The notes: generated from the sequence alone by a model not told the origin. Positions 23,337 through 37,200 are shown, counted from the first letter of the stretch. The stretch is 64,000 bases of DNA from Solanum dulcamara (GCF_947179165.1 NC_077237.1:16577523-16641522); one strand, 5' to 3'. Program-made: numbers and translations.

Positions 23337-25480
23337 TCTAATGACCCTGAAGGTCATTTTTAGAAATTTACCATTTTGCTCTCTCGATAATTGCCCCGAG
23401 TCATGTTTGATCAATTTATGAGATTGGTTTTATAATCAAATCGAAAAGTTGTGATTTTTGAAAGTTTTAGAGTTTGAAGACTCTTAAGTTGATATAAGTG
23501 GTTTTAGTTAATATCAGAAGCTACGAGTCTTGAAATGGAATTCTATTAGTTCCATCAGCTCTAAAATGTAGAATTTGATCTAGAATAATTATCGTTTTCA
23601 GTTTTAATTCTTTATGTGGATTTGAGTCCTTGAGTTGGAAGTTTAATTGAATTTAGGCTAAGAGTTGACTTTAGTCAATGTTCGGAGTTCGGGCACTCAC
23701 ATTGGATTTTCGACAATTTCATTAGATTCAAGAGGTGATTGGTGTTGGGTCAATTTTTAGAGGTTTCGAGGGTGTCTTGGTCCTTTTGGGTGAAGGTTAG
23801 TTTATTTTGACTTCAACGATTGTCGGATCAAGAAAACCTCGAATCTGTATTTTGATATTTCCATTGAATCCGAAAATTCGAATTTAGTTGGGTAGCATAT
23901 TTGGTTTGGGTGCATGGGATTTCAGATGGATTTCGAGGGACCTTTCGGTAAAATTTTGAGTCTTGTTTTGTTTTTGTTATTGTTGTCTAGTCTTCCTCTT
24001 CACGTTCGTGTGACATTTATTGTGTCTGCAAAGGGTGGAGTTGCTTGGCCTCCGCATTCGTGAAACACTGGCCGCGTTTACAAAGGGTTGGAACGATTGA
24101 CCCTTGCGTTCGCGTGGTCGGGGCCACTGGTCCTGGAGATTAGCCTCCGTGTTTGCAGAGTAGTGGCCTCATTTGCGGAGAGCAACATACCCGAAAGTTA
24201 ATGAATTTTTCCAAAATCGAGATTTCTTTCCCATTTTTCATTTTTGAACTCTGAGAACTCTTGGGAAGCGATTTCAAAGAGGTTTATCAAGATAAAATAT
24301 TTGGGTAAGTGATTTTAAGCCCAACCCTCCATTACCCCTTCATCCCTTCATGATTTCAACATCAAATCATTAATTTTGAACTCAAGCTTTGAGGGTTTTT
24401 TCATGAAAATGGTGTTTTAAGTAAGTTGTTGTTTCAAGAATACTTTTAATTCATTTTACAATTTGATTTCACTTGGGAATTTCAAATTCATTGGGTATCA
24501 TGATTTTATATAAAAATTTCAGGTTTACCCATAGCCCTTTGAGATTGACTTTTTGGATCGATTTGGACTCGATTTCTAAAATCATCATTATGGGTATCGA
24601 TGTTCATAATTTCTTATGGGGATTATTTATTTGATTAGATTTTGTGGATTCAGAGGATTATCGTAAAGGGAAGACTCAAGTGCCAAGTTGATTTTATTCT
24701 ATTTTTAAGGAAAGTAGACCTCTTTCACTCTTTTTAAAGTGTGTTGAACCTTGTATGCCTTGTTTGTGTGTTTAAGAGGAATGGAGAATGGTGAATTTGT
24801 ATTATTCTACCTGGTATCAAATGCTGTCCGGATATCAGTAATAATCTTCTGGAAATAAGATGATTCGTTGATTTGATAATATGTGATGTGCCACAATTAT
24901 TTGTGATTGAAAAATAAAGTGGAAGTTATCATCCTCTCATTATGCATATGTATATATCTATTTGCATTTGTTCCAAACATTGTTATGGTTGATACTATTA
25001 AGGGAACGGGCCCTACACCCAAGTAGGTGCATGGACTGATATGTTCCCTGTCCTATGATGCTATGCAACGAGTGTATAATTAGGACAGACATGCATCACT
25101 CCGTATGACATTTGCATTACATTGCGTTGCACCTCATTCCTTTTTTTTGACCTTTATGAGTAAGATGCTATGTTTCGTGGCTACCTAAAAGGTTGTGATG
25201 ATGTTATGTAGTTTTTGATGTGCAAATTATGGTGTATTATCTATGTCTTTTTACTCTATTACCTGTGAAACTGTTAGGTTGGGTTAGTTTGATTTTCATG
25301 TAGGTTGTAGTATGTGGAGGTTCGAATGTTGTGTCAGGGTATTTGTGTTCAATATTACTTTACTTAGGGTTAGATAGGAATGCTTGATGATTACCGTTGT
25401 CATTTGGTACTCACTCTCTTACTTTCTACGCTTGTGTAGGTCACGAGCTCGGATAGTCTTGATCATTCCTTCTGCAAAAT
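23337..25480 (+). repeat. gypsy element C, 5' LTR (unit 1, 3' end deleted)
   Basis: Begins TCTAATGACCCTGAAGGTC (TGTAATGACC in unit 2). A GC-rich patch of iterated GCGTTCGC-like words lies at about 24,000-24,190. The last part of the LTR and the primer-binding site, present in unit 2 at about 46,805-47,270, are missing. The join is near 25,480, just before TTTCATTCATTTTCA. Confidence 0.75.
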
Positions 25481-25548
25481 TTTTCATTCATTTTCATCTT
25501 GCCCAGTTACTTTCGATAATACTAAGTTCTCATATGTTCTTTTCTCTG

Positions 25549-26880
25549 ATGGCTAGGATGAGAGCTACTGCGACTGATAGAGGAGGAGAGGCAGTCCCCG
25601 ACCATGTTGTTGATACCCTAGCTAGGGGTAGAGGTAGAGCTTGTATGAGGAGGAGAGGCCATGTCCAAGGAGTGGTACCAGCCAGAGTTCATATCAGATG
25701 TGTCTCCCCCAAGCCAGAGAGGGATGTTGGAGGGGATCAGATTCCTCCAGAGTATGCGCTATAACCTTGCTCTAGGACACTTTGCTAAGGGTTTTTGGTG
25801 TACTTGAGGATTTTACAGAAAGTGGGGGTGTGATAGGCATACCACATGGTTCTCAGGCCCGATCAAAGGCACAGACCCCAGATCAGAATCAGGCCCCAGG
25901 TCTTCATGGCCCGGTGGGAAAACCACCAGTGAGTTATAACGATGATGGCGATCCTTTACTAGAGGTTGGATCCCCCGGTGCACCCTTGCTAGTGTTATTC
26001 GATGATGAGCAGTGTCATTATGAGAAGATCAGAAAGATTGATCCACCTCTATTTTAGGGTGGAAAGAGTGAGGATGCGCATGAGTTCTTGACTACATGTC
26101 GAGAGTTGATTGAGAAAGTTGGGTTGGCTAAGTCTCATGGGGTTCGTTATGCTATACTTCAGTTACATGGCCCAGCTAGAGAGTGGTAGCAAGTCAACTT
26201 GGGTTCTATACTAGCTGGATCTCTGCTAATGACTTGGGAGGTGTTTGTTCATGCCTTTTATGACCTTTTCGTCCCTTGGAGTGTGAAGAGAAGGTTAAGA
26301 TTTGAGATCTTGAGGTAGGATAGCCTTTCAGTTGCAGAGTATGAGACTCGTTTTATCAGTTGTCTAGACATGCCTTAGCTATTATCCCGGATGAGGCCAA
26401 AAGGATTCGCAGGTTTGTGAGGGAATTGTCCTACCTTATCCATTTGACAATATTTTGAGATCCCGAGAGGGGGATCCCTTCCAGTCCATAGTTGGATCAC
26501 CAAGGAGGCAGAGTTGATGGAGCGTAAGGAGTTCAAGGATATTAAGAGGCCCTATACTTCCGATCAGTTTTCTGGTGCCTTATCTGGAGGTGAAGAATCC
26601 TTCAAGACAAGTGGTTTATTCCAGTGCCATGGGTTGATTCATGCATCTATCTATGCATATGAGGGTGGTTAGATATCTCGCGGTCCTTTTAATTTGGGTC
26701 AAAGCTCTTATGGTTCGTAATAGAGGCCGGTGGTTTGAGGTGGTAATATTGGTTCCTTCAGATCATCACAGCATTCTTCGTGCGAGAAGTATTGTTTTAC
26801 TTTTGGAGAACCGAATCATATGTGGTGGTAGTGCCCTACACAAGTTTGGTGAGGACCCCAACTTTGTTCTTTAATTCTGG
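25549..26880 (+). pseudogene. gypsy element C gag, disrupted (unit 1)
   Basis: The start ATG at 25,549 gives MARMRATATDRGGEA and an Arg/Gly-rich head that stops after 71 codons. After frameshifts and stops, the retrotransposon gag core is readable at about 26,060-26,440 (DAHEFLTTCRELIEKV, then LSVAEYETRF). A zinc-knuckle relic lies near 26,785-26,845, with one Cys changed to Phe and a TAG before the last Cys. It would have been the capsid/nucleocapsid polyprotein. It cannot make a functional product. Confidence 0.8.
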
Positions 26881-27080
26881 CTAGATCATCAGCGCCTCAA
26901 ACTAGAGGTTGAGGTAGAGCTTAGATAGGTAGAGGTGGTTGGACTCTGATAGAGGTGCTAGTGTTATGCTTTTCCTAAGAGACCCAAAGTTGAGGCTTCA
27001 GATATAGTTTTCACTGGTATCATCTTGGTCTCCCATCGATCTACGTCTGTATTTTTAATCCAAGATCTATATTCTCTTAT

Positions 27081-27350
27081 GTGTTTGCCTACTTTGCTAC
27101 TGAATTTGATTTAGTGTGTGATTATAGGTTTGTGATGATACATGTTTCTACCCCCGTTGGTGAGCTCTTTGTGGTGGATCAAGTTTATCGATCCTGTCTT
27201 GTTACTTTGGCAGGGTATGACACTTGGGTAGACTTGATCATATTGGGAATGGTAGATTTTGATGTCATTTTAGGTATGTATTATCTCTCTCCTTATCATG
27301 CCGTTATCGATTGTCATGCTGATGATGACCTTAGCGATGCCTAGTGTCCT
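27081..27350 (+). pseudogene. gypsy aspartic protease remnant (unit 1)
   Basis: The frame contains STPVGELFVVDQVYRSCLV followed by DFDVILGM and LSPYHAVIDCHA, typical of the retropepsin region of plant gypsy (RVP_2) polyproteins. Family copies I recall have LGMDWLSPYHA; here the DW is YY. The frame closes soon after and is not joined to reverse transcriptase in one frame. Confidence 0.85.
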
Positions 27351-27479
27351 GAGAGTTGAGTCGAAGGATACTGGTCGTTCTTATTCTAGCAAGGTTATTT
27401 ACTTCCTTCATGCTCAACGGTTGATTGATTGAGGGTGATTATCTTATTTATCCTTCATTAGGGATACTAGTGTAGAACC

Positions 27480-27827
27480 ACCTTCCATGGATTTTATTGT
27501 AGTGGTTCAAGAGTTTTGGATGTATTTACTACTAACCTTCCAGGTGTTCCTTCTGATAGAGATATCGATTTTGCTATTGATTTAGTGTCGGGCACTAAGT
27601 CCATCTCTATCCCTCCTTATCACATGGCCCAACAGAGTTGAAGGAATTAAAAAAGAAGTTGTGGTATTCGTTGAGTAAAGGGATCAGGTTATCATCAGTT
27701 GAAGATTAAAGTGTCGGATATCCCTAAGACAACTTTTCGGAACTGATATGGCTACTATGAGTTTTTGGTGATGTCTTTTGGGTTGATTCATGGCCCAACT
27801 GCATTTATGATTGATGAACGGGTGTTT
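27480..27827 (+). pseudogene. gypsy reverse transcriptase N-terminal remnant with internal deletion (unit 1)
   Basis: Pieces resembling DVFTTNLPGVPSDRDIDF and SISIPPYHMA are readable, then the sequence jumps to SGYHQLKI-like codons. About 225 bp present in unit 2 (around 49,296-49,490) are missing at about 27,680. It ends at 27,827, where an LTR fragment of another family interrupts the MNRVF codons. Confidence 0.75.
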
Positions 27828-28888
27828 TGATGTGCCGTGAATTTATTACATTTGTAATGCTAAAACTTAGGATTTTTGTGAGTCTTTTGGCACATTTTAG
27901 TAGATGTGATATGTTTTTGTCCTTGTTTTGTAGGAAAATTGGTTTTTCGCAGCTGAGGATAGAATGTTAGATGTGTAGTGATATTTTGGCAATTTATGAG
28001 CCATTCTATGAGTCGTGGTCGGGACCACCAAGCGTAGATGGACTCGTACATGAGAGATTAGAGAAGTTGAAATAATGTCTGAGTTTTATGAGGACACATA
28101 ACAGACTCTAAAAAGTTCCAAGAGCCGTAGAAGAGGGTTCGTGATTACTGATCAAAGAATTGATGAACTAGGGTCTGAAGCGCACGAGTAGCTAGTACAG
28201 GTCTTAAAGAGATTCACGAGTGTTGTAGAAAATATACTTGAGATCTAAAAAAGTTGACTTCCAGACCACGAGTGCATATGAAGGGCCGTAATAGTTTTCA
28301 CGAGCCATACATAAGGGCTCGTAGATAAGAATCAGAAAGTTGGAAAATTGAAGGTTGAAGACTATGATGGAATAGGATGGGTCATAGACCATTTCATGAA
28401 CCATAGATTTTGTCCGTGGAAAATGTCCCGAGATTGAAGATTCCCTTCCATCCACGAGGAGACTCCATGAGCCGTAAAAGAGAATAGGGTCCGTACTTTG
28501 GGATCGTAAAAATTGCTAATTTCCAATTTTCCTAGAACAGTTTGGATTAGTCTTTATATGTCTATTAATAAGTTTCTTAGGGTTTATTTATTATGGCATG
28601 TTCGTTTTGGAGTTTGAGAATTATCAGTGAACTACTTTTGCTTTAATTATTGAATTCTTGGGATTTTAATTATACATTGATCTTCGATTTTTAACTTTGC
28701 AATTCAAGTCAAGATTTCAGATTTGGAACATTCATATTGTAAGTTCATAATATTTTTTAATCTAAGTATCATAAATCGTGATCAAACAATTATGAGTAGC
28801 TAAATCCACAACTCGGATTGTGAGAACCATGAGGAATTAACGATGTAGACCTTATAAATGGTAATTCTTGAATGGTGTGCATGTATGT
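27828..28888 (+). repeat. LTR fragment of a third family (unit 1)
   Basis: Starts TGATGTGCCGTGAATTTA inside the reverse transcriptase remnant and ends where the minus-strand LTR begins. It carries iterated CACGAG/CTCGTG words at 28,030-28,500. It resembles the long LTRs of Athila/Tat-type elements, but I cannot place it. Confidence 0.5.
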
Positions 28889-31110
28889 TATCATGACCCA
28901 AGTTAGGCCCTAGGCGTGAAATGATGATTAGAATCCCGAGGGAATCCAACCAAACCTCTTAGCATTCATTGCATACATAAGGTAAGTAAATACATCAATC
29001 AATTATAAATCGAAAGATAAGTCTCAAAATAGCACCTTAAATAAGGGGAAAGCTCAAAGCAACATGTCCAAATAATCAAAGCTACAAACTCATGATAGTC
29101 TAAAACATGCCTCTACTAGTTTAGATAGGGCATAAGACATGTTCTTAGATCACCAACATAAGAAGTAAAAATTCATAATGGAACATGAAAAAAGTCATAA
29201 ATGTCGCATCCTCGAAACATGAGGACTCACCAACTAGGGAATAGTACTCAAAATCTAGCCATGAGTAGGAGGATGATCGTGATGATCGTCAGATCCTATA
29301 TTATGATACAATGTCGATAAAAAGTATATGTTAGTACATGAAACATACTAAGTATGTGATAAATATGCATGATGTAGACATTATAGTATGATGAGCATAA
29401 AACATGCGATGCAAGACCAAAAATCATTTAAAAGCATGAGATTTGAAATCATAAGTCAAGATATGTGGTCAATGCATCATTTGAAATCATAAGGGCTCAC
29501 AAGAAAACATAGTTTATTTGTGGGATATAACCTTTAACCGATATATAAGACCATACGAGCTATAACATAAAATTTGGTGTTACTCCCACACCAAAAAATG
29601 AGAGGCTACTTGTCAAGGTAGACTCTAAGGGAACCTCTTAAACTTGAGCTATTCGTGTATCCATTAGCCAGGTCATTGAGGCAAACCTGCAGAGGGCACG
29701 TAGTTTGGGACTAGAGGTTGCTACTAGAGTTCTCTTGGGTCACTCCTTGAGCTTCTGGATCGAACCCACCTCAAAGTCCTCTCGTTGCTTAGTTAATATC
29801 CCAACGGAAGTCATAAATCATAATCATTAACATTATTAGGAAAGACAATAATAAATACCAATCCATATCATAAATAGTCATAAGAATAGCTCATTAACAT
29901 GATGATTCATACAATAATAAGAAGATCTTTCATCTTTATGAATCCGTGAGTAGGAGAAAAAACCTTTCACCTTTAACATGAGTGCATGAGATATCCTTTC
30001 AAAACCATAGATACTTGCTTGAAACATCATTCATTACTTTCATGAGTCATTCATAAGTCCTTGATAATCATTTATAAAATCCATGGTCAACTTTCATAAT
30101 TTCATACTTGAAAAAAAACATAATTCATGGGTCAATGCAAACTCAATTGAAAACAAGCAATTAGACTTGAATATATCATTGACATTCAAATAAATCATAA
30201 TTAAATTAAACCAATGCAATTTGATCAAAATCCTAAAATCATTGAATTGAAATTGATTGAAAAAGAGAGAAACATTTGGACTCCATGGATGAAAAGGTTC
30301 CATGGATGAATTCCCAATATTCCTTGATGAAAATCAAGCTAGAAATCTGAAAAAAGGAGACTTGAATCTTGGAACCCTAGAATGACTTGAAGATTGATCC
30401 TTGGGAGGGTATTTTAGAGACAAAATTTTGTATTGAGTGATTGGATAAGGAATGGGGGAAATTTGAAGGGTTTGATTAGTTATAGGTATTATAAATAGGC
30501 TTAAAACAATATAGCTTAGGGATTAAACAAATTGGAATTGAAGAAATTACTCTCATATTAACTAACAGATCCATATTGGCGAGATCGATCGAGCTCACCG
30601 ATCTATTCGGTGAGTTGCCGATCTCCTGGATTTACTCACCAACTTTACTTCAAAATCTGATCAGGATCCTCTAAAAACTTTGGCGAGATAGACTTGGCTC
30701 GCCGACCCATTTGGTGAGTCACGTTTCCTTCCTCACTTCGGCAACTTTCTTTCTTTTTCCTGCCAACTTTATTGATTAATTAGGCAAGATAACTCAGCCC
30801 ACTGACCCTGTTTGGCAAGCTTATCTTTCTTCGCCAATTTCCTTATACTCTGAGCAAATTTTTTTGAACATTTTGGTGCGGTTACTGAACTCGCGAAGTC
30901 CGTTTGGCGAGTCTCCAAATCCAAATCTTACTCACCAAACTTCTCTTCTTTGGAGTATATTTTTTAGGAAATTTGGGAAAGCTTAGTTGCCCTTTTGGCA
31001 AGTCACCAAGTCCAGTCGTTAATTCCATTTGGTGAGCCTCAGCTTAATTTTTCCTCAGATTTCCTTTTTCAAACTCAACATTTTGACTTTTCAACTTTTA
31101 GGGTGTCAAA
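28889..31110 (-). repeat. minus-strand gypsy M1, 3' LTR (unit 1)
   Basis: The left end TATCATGACCCAAG complements the ...GGTCATGACA terminus. The right end abuts ATATCTCCCCCTTGGGGA, which on the minus strand is a polypurine tract just before the 3' LTR. About 2.22 kb. It contains many GGCGAG/CTCGCC words at 30,570-31,050. Confidence 0.8.
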
Positions 31111-32396
31111 ATATCTCCCCCTTGGGGACATTCGTCCTCGAATGAGACTTAGCTACCATGAAAGGAGTAGGACAAGAGACATACAAGCCTAATATGAATG
31201 CAATAACATAGTAAAATACAAAAAACATGGAATATTTAATCCCAAGTTAAAACATAACTTAAAATCAATTTCATGAACATGCATGCCTATGAGAACATAG
31301 AAAAGCTTGAACTAAGGAATTCGTGAAGAACTTAATACCTCAACTTAGAACAGAAGGAAAGAGATGGGGTTATAGTGACATCATATCGGTTTCGGACTCC
31401 CATGTAGCACCTTCAATCTCTTGGTTCCTCCACTAACACTTTAGCGGATGCAATTTCTTTATTCTTAACCTTCGAACTTGCCGGTCAAGAATCTCAACCG
31501 AGACTTCCTCATTAGATAAAATCTTCTTTATTCCAACGTTCTCTAATGGCACAATATATTTAGAGTCACCAACACACTTATTCAACTATGAAACATAAAA
31601 CATCGGGTGCACCGATACTAACTCCGAAGGCAACTCCAATTCATATGCCACCTTGCCATAACACCTCAAAATTTGATATGGCCTACATACCAGGCACTAA
31701 ACTTCCCCTTTTTACCAAATTATATCACACCCTTCATGGGTGAAATCTTTAAGTAAACCCAACCATTAGCTTCAAATTTGAGTTCCCTTTTTTTTTTACA
31801 TCCAAATAGGACTTTTGTCATCTTTGGGTAGTCTTTAACCTTTCTCTAATGAGTCTAACCTTCTCCATAGCATCATGAACCAACTAGAGACCTATCAATA
31901 CAACTACACCAACTTCAAACCAACCAATAAGAGGCCTAAATCTTCTACCATATAAAGCCTCAAATGGAGCCATTTGAATACTCGAATAGTAACTGTTGTT
32001 ACATGAAAACTCGATCAATGCAAAGTGATCATCCCAATTACCCTTATAGTTAATGACACAAGATCTTAACATATCTTCTAAGGTTTAAATCGTACATTCG
32101 TCTTGACTATTGGTTTGTGGGTGAAAAAGCTATGCTCATCTTAACTTGAGTACCAAAACATTTTCAAAAAGATTTCTAAAATTGAGATGTAAATTGAATA
32201 TCCAAAATGATAGCTAACAAAACACCATGAAGCCTAACCAACTCAGGAATGTAAAGCCTAGCATAATCCTTGACACAATAGGAAGTCTTAATAGGAAGAA
32301 AATGAGTCGACTTAGTCATTCTATCAATAACAACCCAAATCGAATCATGTTGCCTACTGGTATGAGGAAAATCTGTAATGAGGTCCATATTCAAGT
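31111..32396 (-). pseudogene. M1 integrase remnant (unit 1)
   Basis: Minus-strand frames give the integrase core (32,176-32,457: DSIWVVIDRMTKSTHFLP, VRLHGV), then NWDDHFALIEFSCNNSYYSS and MAPFEALYGRR at 31,884-32,072. The C-terminal domain near 31,640-31,790 is in pieces. The CATTCGTCCTCGAATGA motif near 31,128 is the usual end of such polyproteins. The core is cut at 32,396 by the next LTR, so the 5' part of the element is missing here. Confidence 0.88.
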
Positions 32397-34232
32397 TGTC
32401 ACAACCCAAGTTAGGCCCTAGGTGTGACACGATGATTAGAATTTCGAAGGACTCCAACCAAGCCTCTTAGCATATCATTTATGAGCATACGCATAAGGTA
32501 ATTAAAGCAGTACGACTTAAACATAGTTATGGAAATAAGTCTCAACGTGAAAAGGAAAGACAACATAGACTCCATGACATCTAACATACCTCTACTAATC
32601 TAGATGGGGGCATAATAAAAGCTCATATCTCACCTAATATATGTAAGAGAAGTCATAAAAATATGAGGAAAAATAGACCATCACGTCCTCGAAACATGAG
32701 GAGTCACCAACAATGGAAGCAACAAGCTCAAATCTACTCACGAATAAGAGGTATAGGATAATCGTTCAACCCTATATTAGGATGCAATATAGGAAAAACG
32801 TTTGCGTTAGTAGATGGAATATACTAAGTATGTGAGAAGCATGTATGAACAATAAAAATAGGACATAATGAATATGAACATGGGATGGATGACCAATATC
32901 TTAAAACATGAGTAAACTCTTGAAAATATTTAAAGATCATAAACATGTGGTCAATGCATAATAAAATATTATCATAAATCTTGTAGGACATAACGTATAC
33001 ATATGTGGGATATTAACCATAACCGATATGTAAGACTATGTGAGCTATAACATGGAATCCGATGTAACTCCCATACTGAAAAGAGAGAGGCTACTTGCCA
33101 AGGTAGACTCCGTATCATAAGCATAACATAATTATGAGCTATATGTAGATTCACTAGCTGCCTATAGTGGCACGTAGTTTAGGAACTAATGGTTGCTACT
33201 GGGGATTCCTCGCGAATCCCCACTATGAAGTTCGCTCGGTGCTAAGTTAATCCCAATAGAATACATAAACATAGTCATTAGAAAAGGTAAATAAACTAAT
33301 CCAATATCATAAAAATATATTATAAGAGTACCTTCTTGGAAACCATTATCATAACTTGAACTTGGGGATACTTACCTTTCTAAGCATCCTAATCATCATG
33401 ACTGACATATTGTGAGAAAATCTTTTACAATTCATGGTTTTATACTTGAATCATAGTTAAATCATAAAACATAACTTTCATAAATCATGCATGAAAAATT
33501 ATAAACTTCATGATTATAAATCCATAAATCATACTTGAAATTGATAACATAATGCATGGGTCTTTGAAAAATACCTTGAAAACATGTAATTAAATTAAAA
33601 TCATGCACTAATAGACTATTATCAATGAATAAGAACATAATTGAGTTGAGTCATATGTAATTTGATCAAAACCCGAGAATTGGAATTGAAATTAACATAG
33701 AATTAGGGAGAAAACCTTGGGAGTCCATTGATGGAAGGGATCTATGAATCAATTTCCACATATATAGACATAGAAAACTTGAATTGAATCCCTCTAATGG
33801 AAGCTTGAAGATTTTGACCTAGTCCTTGCCTTGGAGAGAAATTAGAGAGACTTGAGAGGTTTGATCTTGTGATTTGGAATAATGATGGTTTAGGAGTGTT
33901 AGAAATTAGTTATAGGCTAGGAATAAATCCCTAAAAATGTCTAGATACATTATAATAATAGGAAAATACCAAAACAAACCTTAACTTAACTACATGAGGT
34001 CGCCTGGATGGAGAGTCACCACGGCCCGTAAAGCTCACCATGGGTTGTGGTGGTGGAGGTGAGTCTGACTTGGGGGAGTGTTGCCACCACGGCGGGCACC
34101 ATGGTCCATCCAAGGTACCATGGACCATGGTCTCTATCATGGTCCTTATAGGAACTTAGGGTCCTGGGGGTTTAGGATCACGGTTGGATTCACGGTCTCT
34201 AGTGAGCACCATAAGCCATGGAACCCTCTATG
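32397..34232 (-). repeat. second minus-strand gypsy LTR, inserted in M1 integrase (unit 1)
   Basis: Starts TGTCACAACCCAAGTTAGG, like M1 in its left half, but the right part (33,950-34,232) differs and carries iterated CCATGG words. It is therefore a related but distinct family. The right end is cut by the P1 LTR. The corresponding unit 2 segment is split by later insertions. Confidence 0.65.
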
Positions 34233-37200
34233 TGTAATGACCCTCCAGGTATTTTACATTTTTTTTGATCTTTTCAACATTTATCATTTTCCTATAGTAA
34301 CCCCAAGTTATTTATCTTTTGCTGGCATTGGCAGTTCAGTTGCTTGATTGTTTGTTTGGGTTTTGTGCCCGTTTTCTAGTTTTGGAGCTCTTGTAGTTTG
34401 AATGGTTGACTTCGATCAAAAATCTATGAAGACGAACTTAGAATGAAATTCCAATGGTTCATCATCTTTTTGATGGTCATTTTAGGTTAGTAACATATTC
34501 ATCTCGAGTTCCGAGCCTTTCGGTGCGAGCTTGAGCCATTAGGCATTTTAGTTTTTAAGTTTTAGCCTAAGTTTGACTTTAGTCAACCTTCATGATAAAC
34601 ATGATCAAATTTAAATTCTGTCATTATTATTAGCTTTAGAACGTCGATTTTAGTCTAGAATGACCTTTCATGTGGTTTTCGAGGCTTTTGTTTTCATTTT
34701 GAGCCTCCTTGTGGATTTTGGCTTTAAATAGTGCTTGGTGTGGGACTCACTTTTGTTAAGATGAACTTGGATGGAAATTATGAGTGTGCTGAGTTTGAAA
34801 TATCAAATTTGGTGGGGTAGCATAGTTCATTTGCATGCTCATGGTATCAAACGAATTCTGAGCTTCCCATTGGAGAATTTTGGACTTTGCCAAAGTCATT
34901 GTTGCAGCAGTTCTTGATGCTATCGCTTAAGCAACAAAGGTGTCGCTAAAGTGACCCTGACCCCTAGGAAGGTATCTCTAAAGTGATTGATGGTCATTAA
35001 AGCAATACCTCGCTAAAATGACACCACCCCCTCTTAAGTGAGGCCTGCCTCTCTTAAGGTGGTCGCTTCAGCGGCCTTCGAGGTTGGTTTTACGACATCT
35101 GCGGGTCATTTTAAGACCTAAAATTCAATTTTGAGTCCTAATTTCAATCTCTCTTTCTCTCTCATTTTAAGTTCAATTTTGGTTATGCAAAAAATGGTCG
35201 GTTCGAAATTAGTGTCACTACGTATTGGAGTGTTCAACAAAATGTGGGGAGCATCATGTAGAGGTAATTTCTACTTGATAGGTGATGCCCAAGCTTTAGT
35301 TTTAGGGCTTTAATGGTGATTTTGTTCTTGAACTATTTTATCTAGATTTTAAGCTTGGTTTGCGCTCATTTTTAGGGCACGAGTTTTCGGACCTATTTAG
35401 GACCTTTTCATGGAGTCTATTTCAGAATTTCTGATGCGCTTCCCACAATGCTATTGATTGAATCAGGAAGAAGATAACCTCGAGCGGACCTGTTTTAGAC
35501 CCAATTTTGGGTCCGTCTCTGCAAAATGTGATTTTGGTGTCAAAACATTCATATTGATGAGGTGATCAATATTTTGCTAGTGTGATGACAATTGGAGGCG
35601 ATTTGGAGGTGGAAAGATTTGGATTCGTTGAATTTGGAGAGCGTGTGCTTGGATTTGCGGTAGGCTATGGTCTACTTGTTTTAGATTGTGCTTCATAAGA
35701 TATTATTTAACATATTTTGCATGTGAGTTATGATTTTCTGTGGCGGGTTTAGGATTTCCTTTCCTTATTCTTATTTCTTGATTTCTCTAATAATCTTAGG
35801 CTAGTTTAGTATTGTGAGGGCATTAGTTTTGGTTGGAAATTCCTAGATTTTGCCTTAGTCTAGGGTTGTTAGCCTCCCTTGGATTAATAGTTTTGGTTTA
35901 TAGCCCCTGGTATGTTTAGCACCTTCGGGTGAGTCTTGGTGGTTCTTGCTACTATAGCTGCTTTCGATGAGTATTTCTTTGGTTTGTGCCCTTATCTAGT
36001 TTGGGGACTATGAGGTTGTTTTGGTATTTATGAGGTTTGGCCATGCTTAGGCCTATGATTGTGATGAAATCCTTATCTTATGATTAGACCTCGGATCCTT
36101 TGATGTACATTATTGCCATATGATGGAGTAAGCAGTGTTTTGGTCCTTTGAATGCTACCTTTAGGTAGATGTTGAGGTGCATAAGTCACCCTTTCTTTTG
36201 TTGACTCTTTACAATTCCTTTCATTATCTGAGTAGAGATGTACCTTATTATGCTTTTGTTGTTGAGATGGTTGGAGTATTTTGGGCCTGAGGCCTTGATC
36301 AAGGATTAACTGGATTCCAAGTTAGTTTCTATACTCTAGGAGTGAGGTACTTGTTGTGTCTATTGTGTTGCTTTTTGCTTGAGTTGTTTGGATGTTGGTG
36401 ATGGGATGCATTGTATTGGTTTCTTATTTATATTTATTTTTTGGTATGATCTTGGGCATGCATTGGTTTGATCATCTTTTTGAGTAAATAACTTTGTTGC
36501 CCTTTTTAATACTAAACTTATCTTTTAACAGGAGTTGTACCACTTTGATCTTTCTGATAACTGATTATGGATATTTATGAGGCATCGAGGATGTGCTTCT
36601 TTTTTATTTGAAATTATTAGAGGCATCTGGGATGTACTCCCCTTTTTACTTGAAAGGTTGAAGAGAAAGTCGACTTTTTCCATGTTATTGGTTGATATTG
36701 ATGATCTCTAGTCACACTAATAGAGAGGAAAGTCTCAGATCGGGACTAGGCAGGTATATATGGACACTCTTGAGTCCCCCAAGGATTTCTCTGTTCGTGT
36801 GACCCACTGAATAGGAAGAGGAAGGTGCAACATGGGTCCTACCTAGCTGGCCAGGACTGAGGGAAAGGTATATATAACTTGGTACTATGGCACTACTGAT
36901 TTTATTGCATTACTCTTATTCATATGCATTGCCTATCACCAGCATAATTTGTTGTGGTGTGTACCTATTAGTCTTATGGGGGGCGTACGGGTTTAGTTTT
37001 TAATTATTTACCTTCTGGGCACATAGAGGCTCGATAAGGTCTTGGTTGAATACTTGTTTACTTGTGGTAGTACAAAGGGTGGTTCTTTTGTTTGAAGGTA
37101 GGTACTACCCTTGTTCCTTACTATTTGACTCTTTTATGCAATGTTTGTTTTAGGATAGTCTTCTTAGCTTTTATGTGCTATTTGTGGTTACTTCTATTAG

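Noticed and set aside
31884..32457. Integrase frames as a functional gene
   Set aside because: The frames are short, mutually shifted, and cut by an LTR. A remnant, as is its unit 2 counterpart.
34915..35090. Possible CRISPR-like or satellite array of TCGCTAAAGCGA words
   Set aside because: Spacing is irregular, the words degenerate, and the patch occurs at the same place in every P1 LTR. It is part of an LTR.
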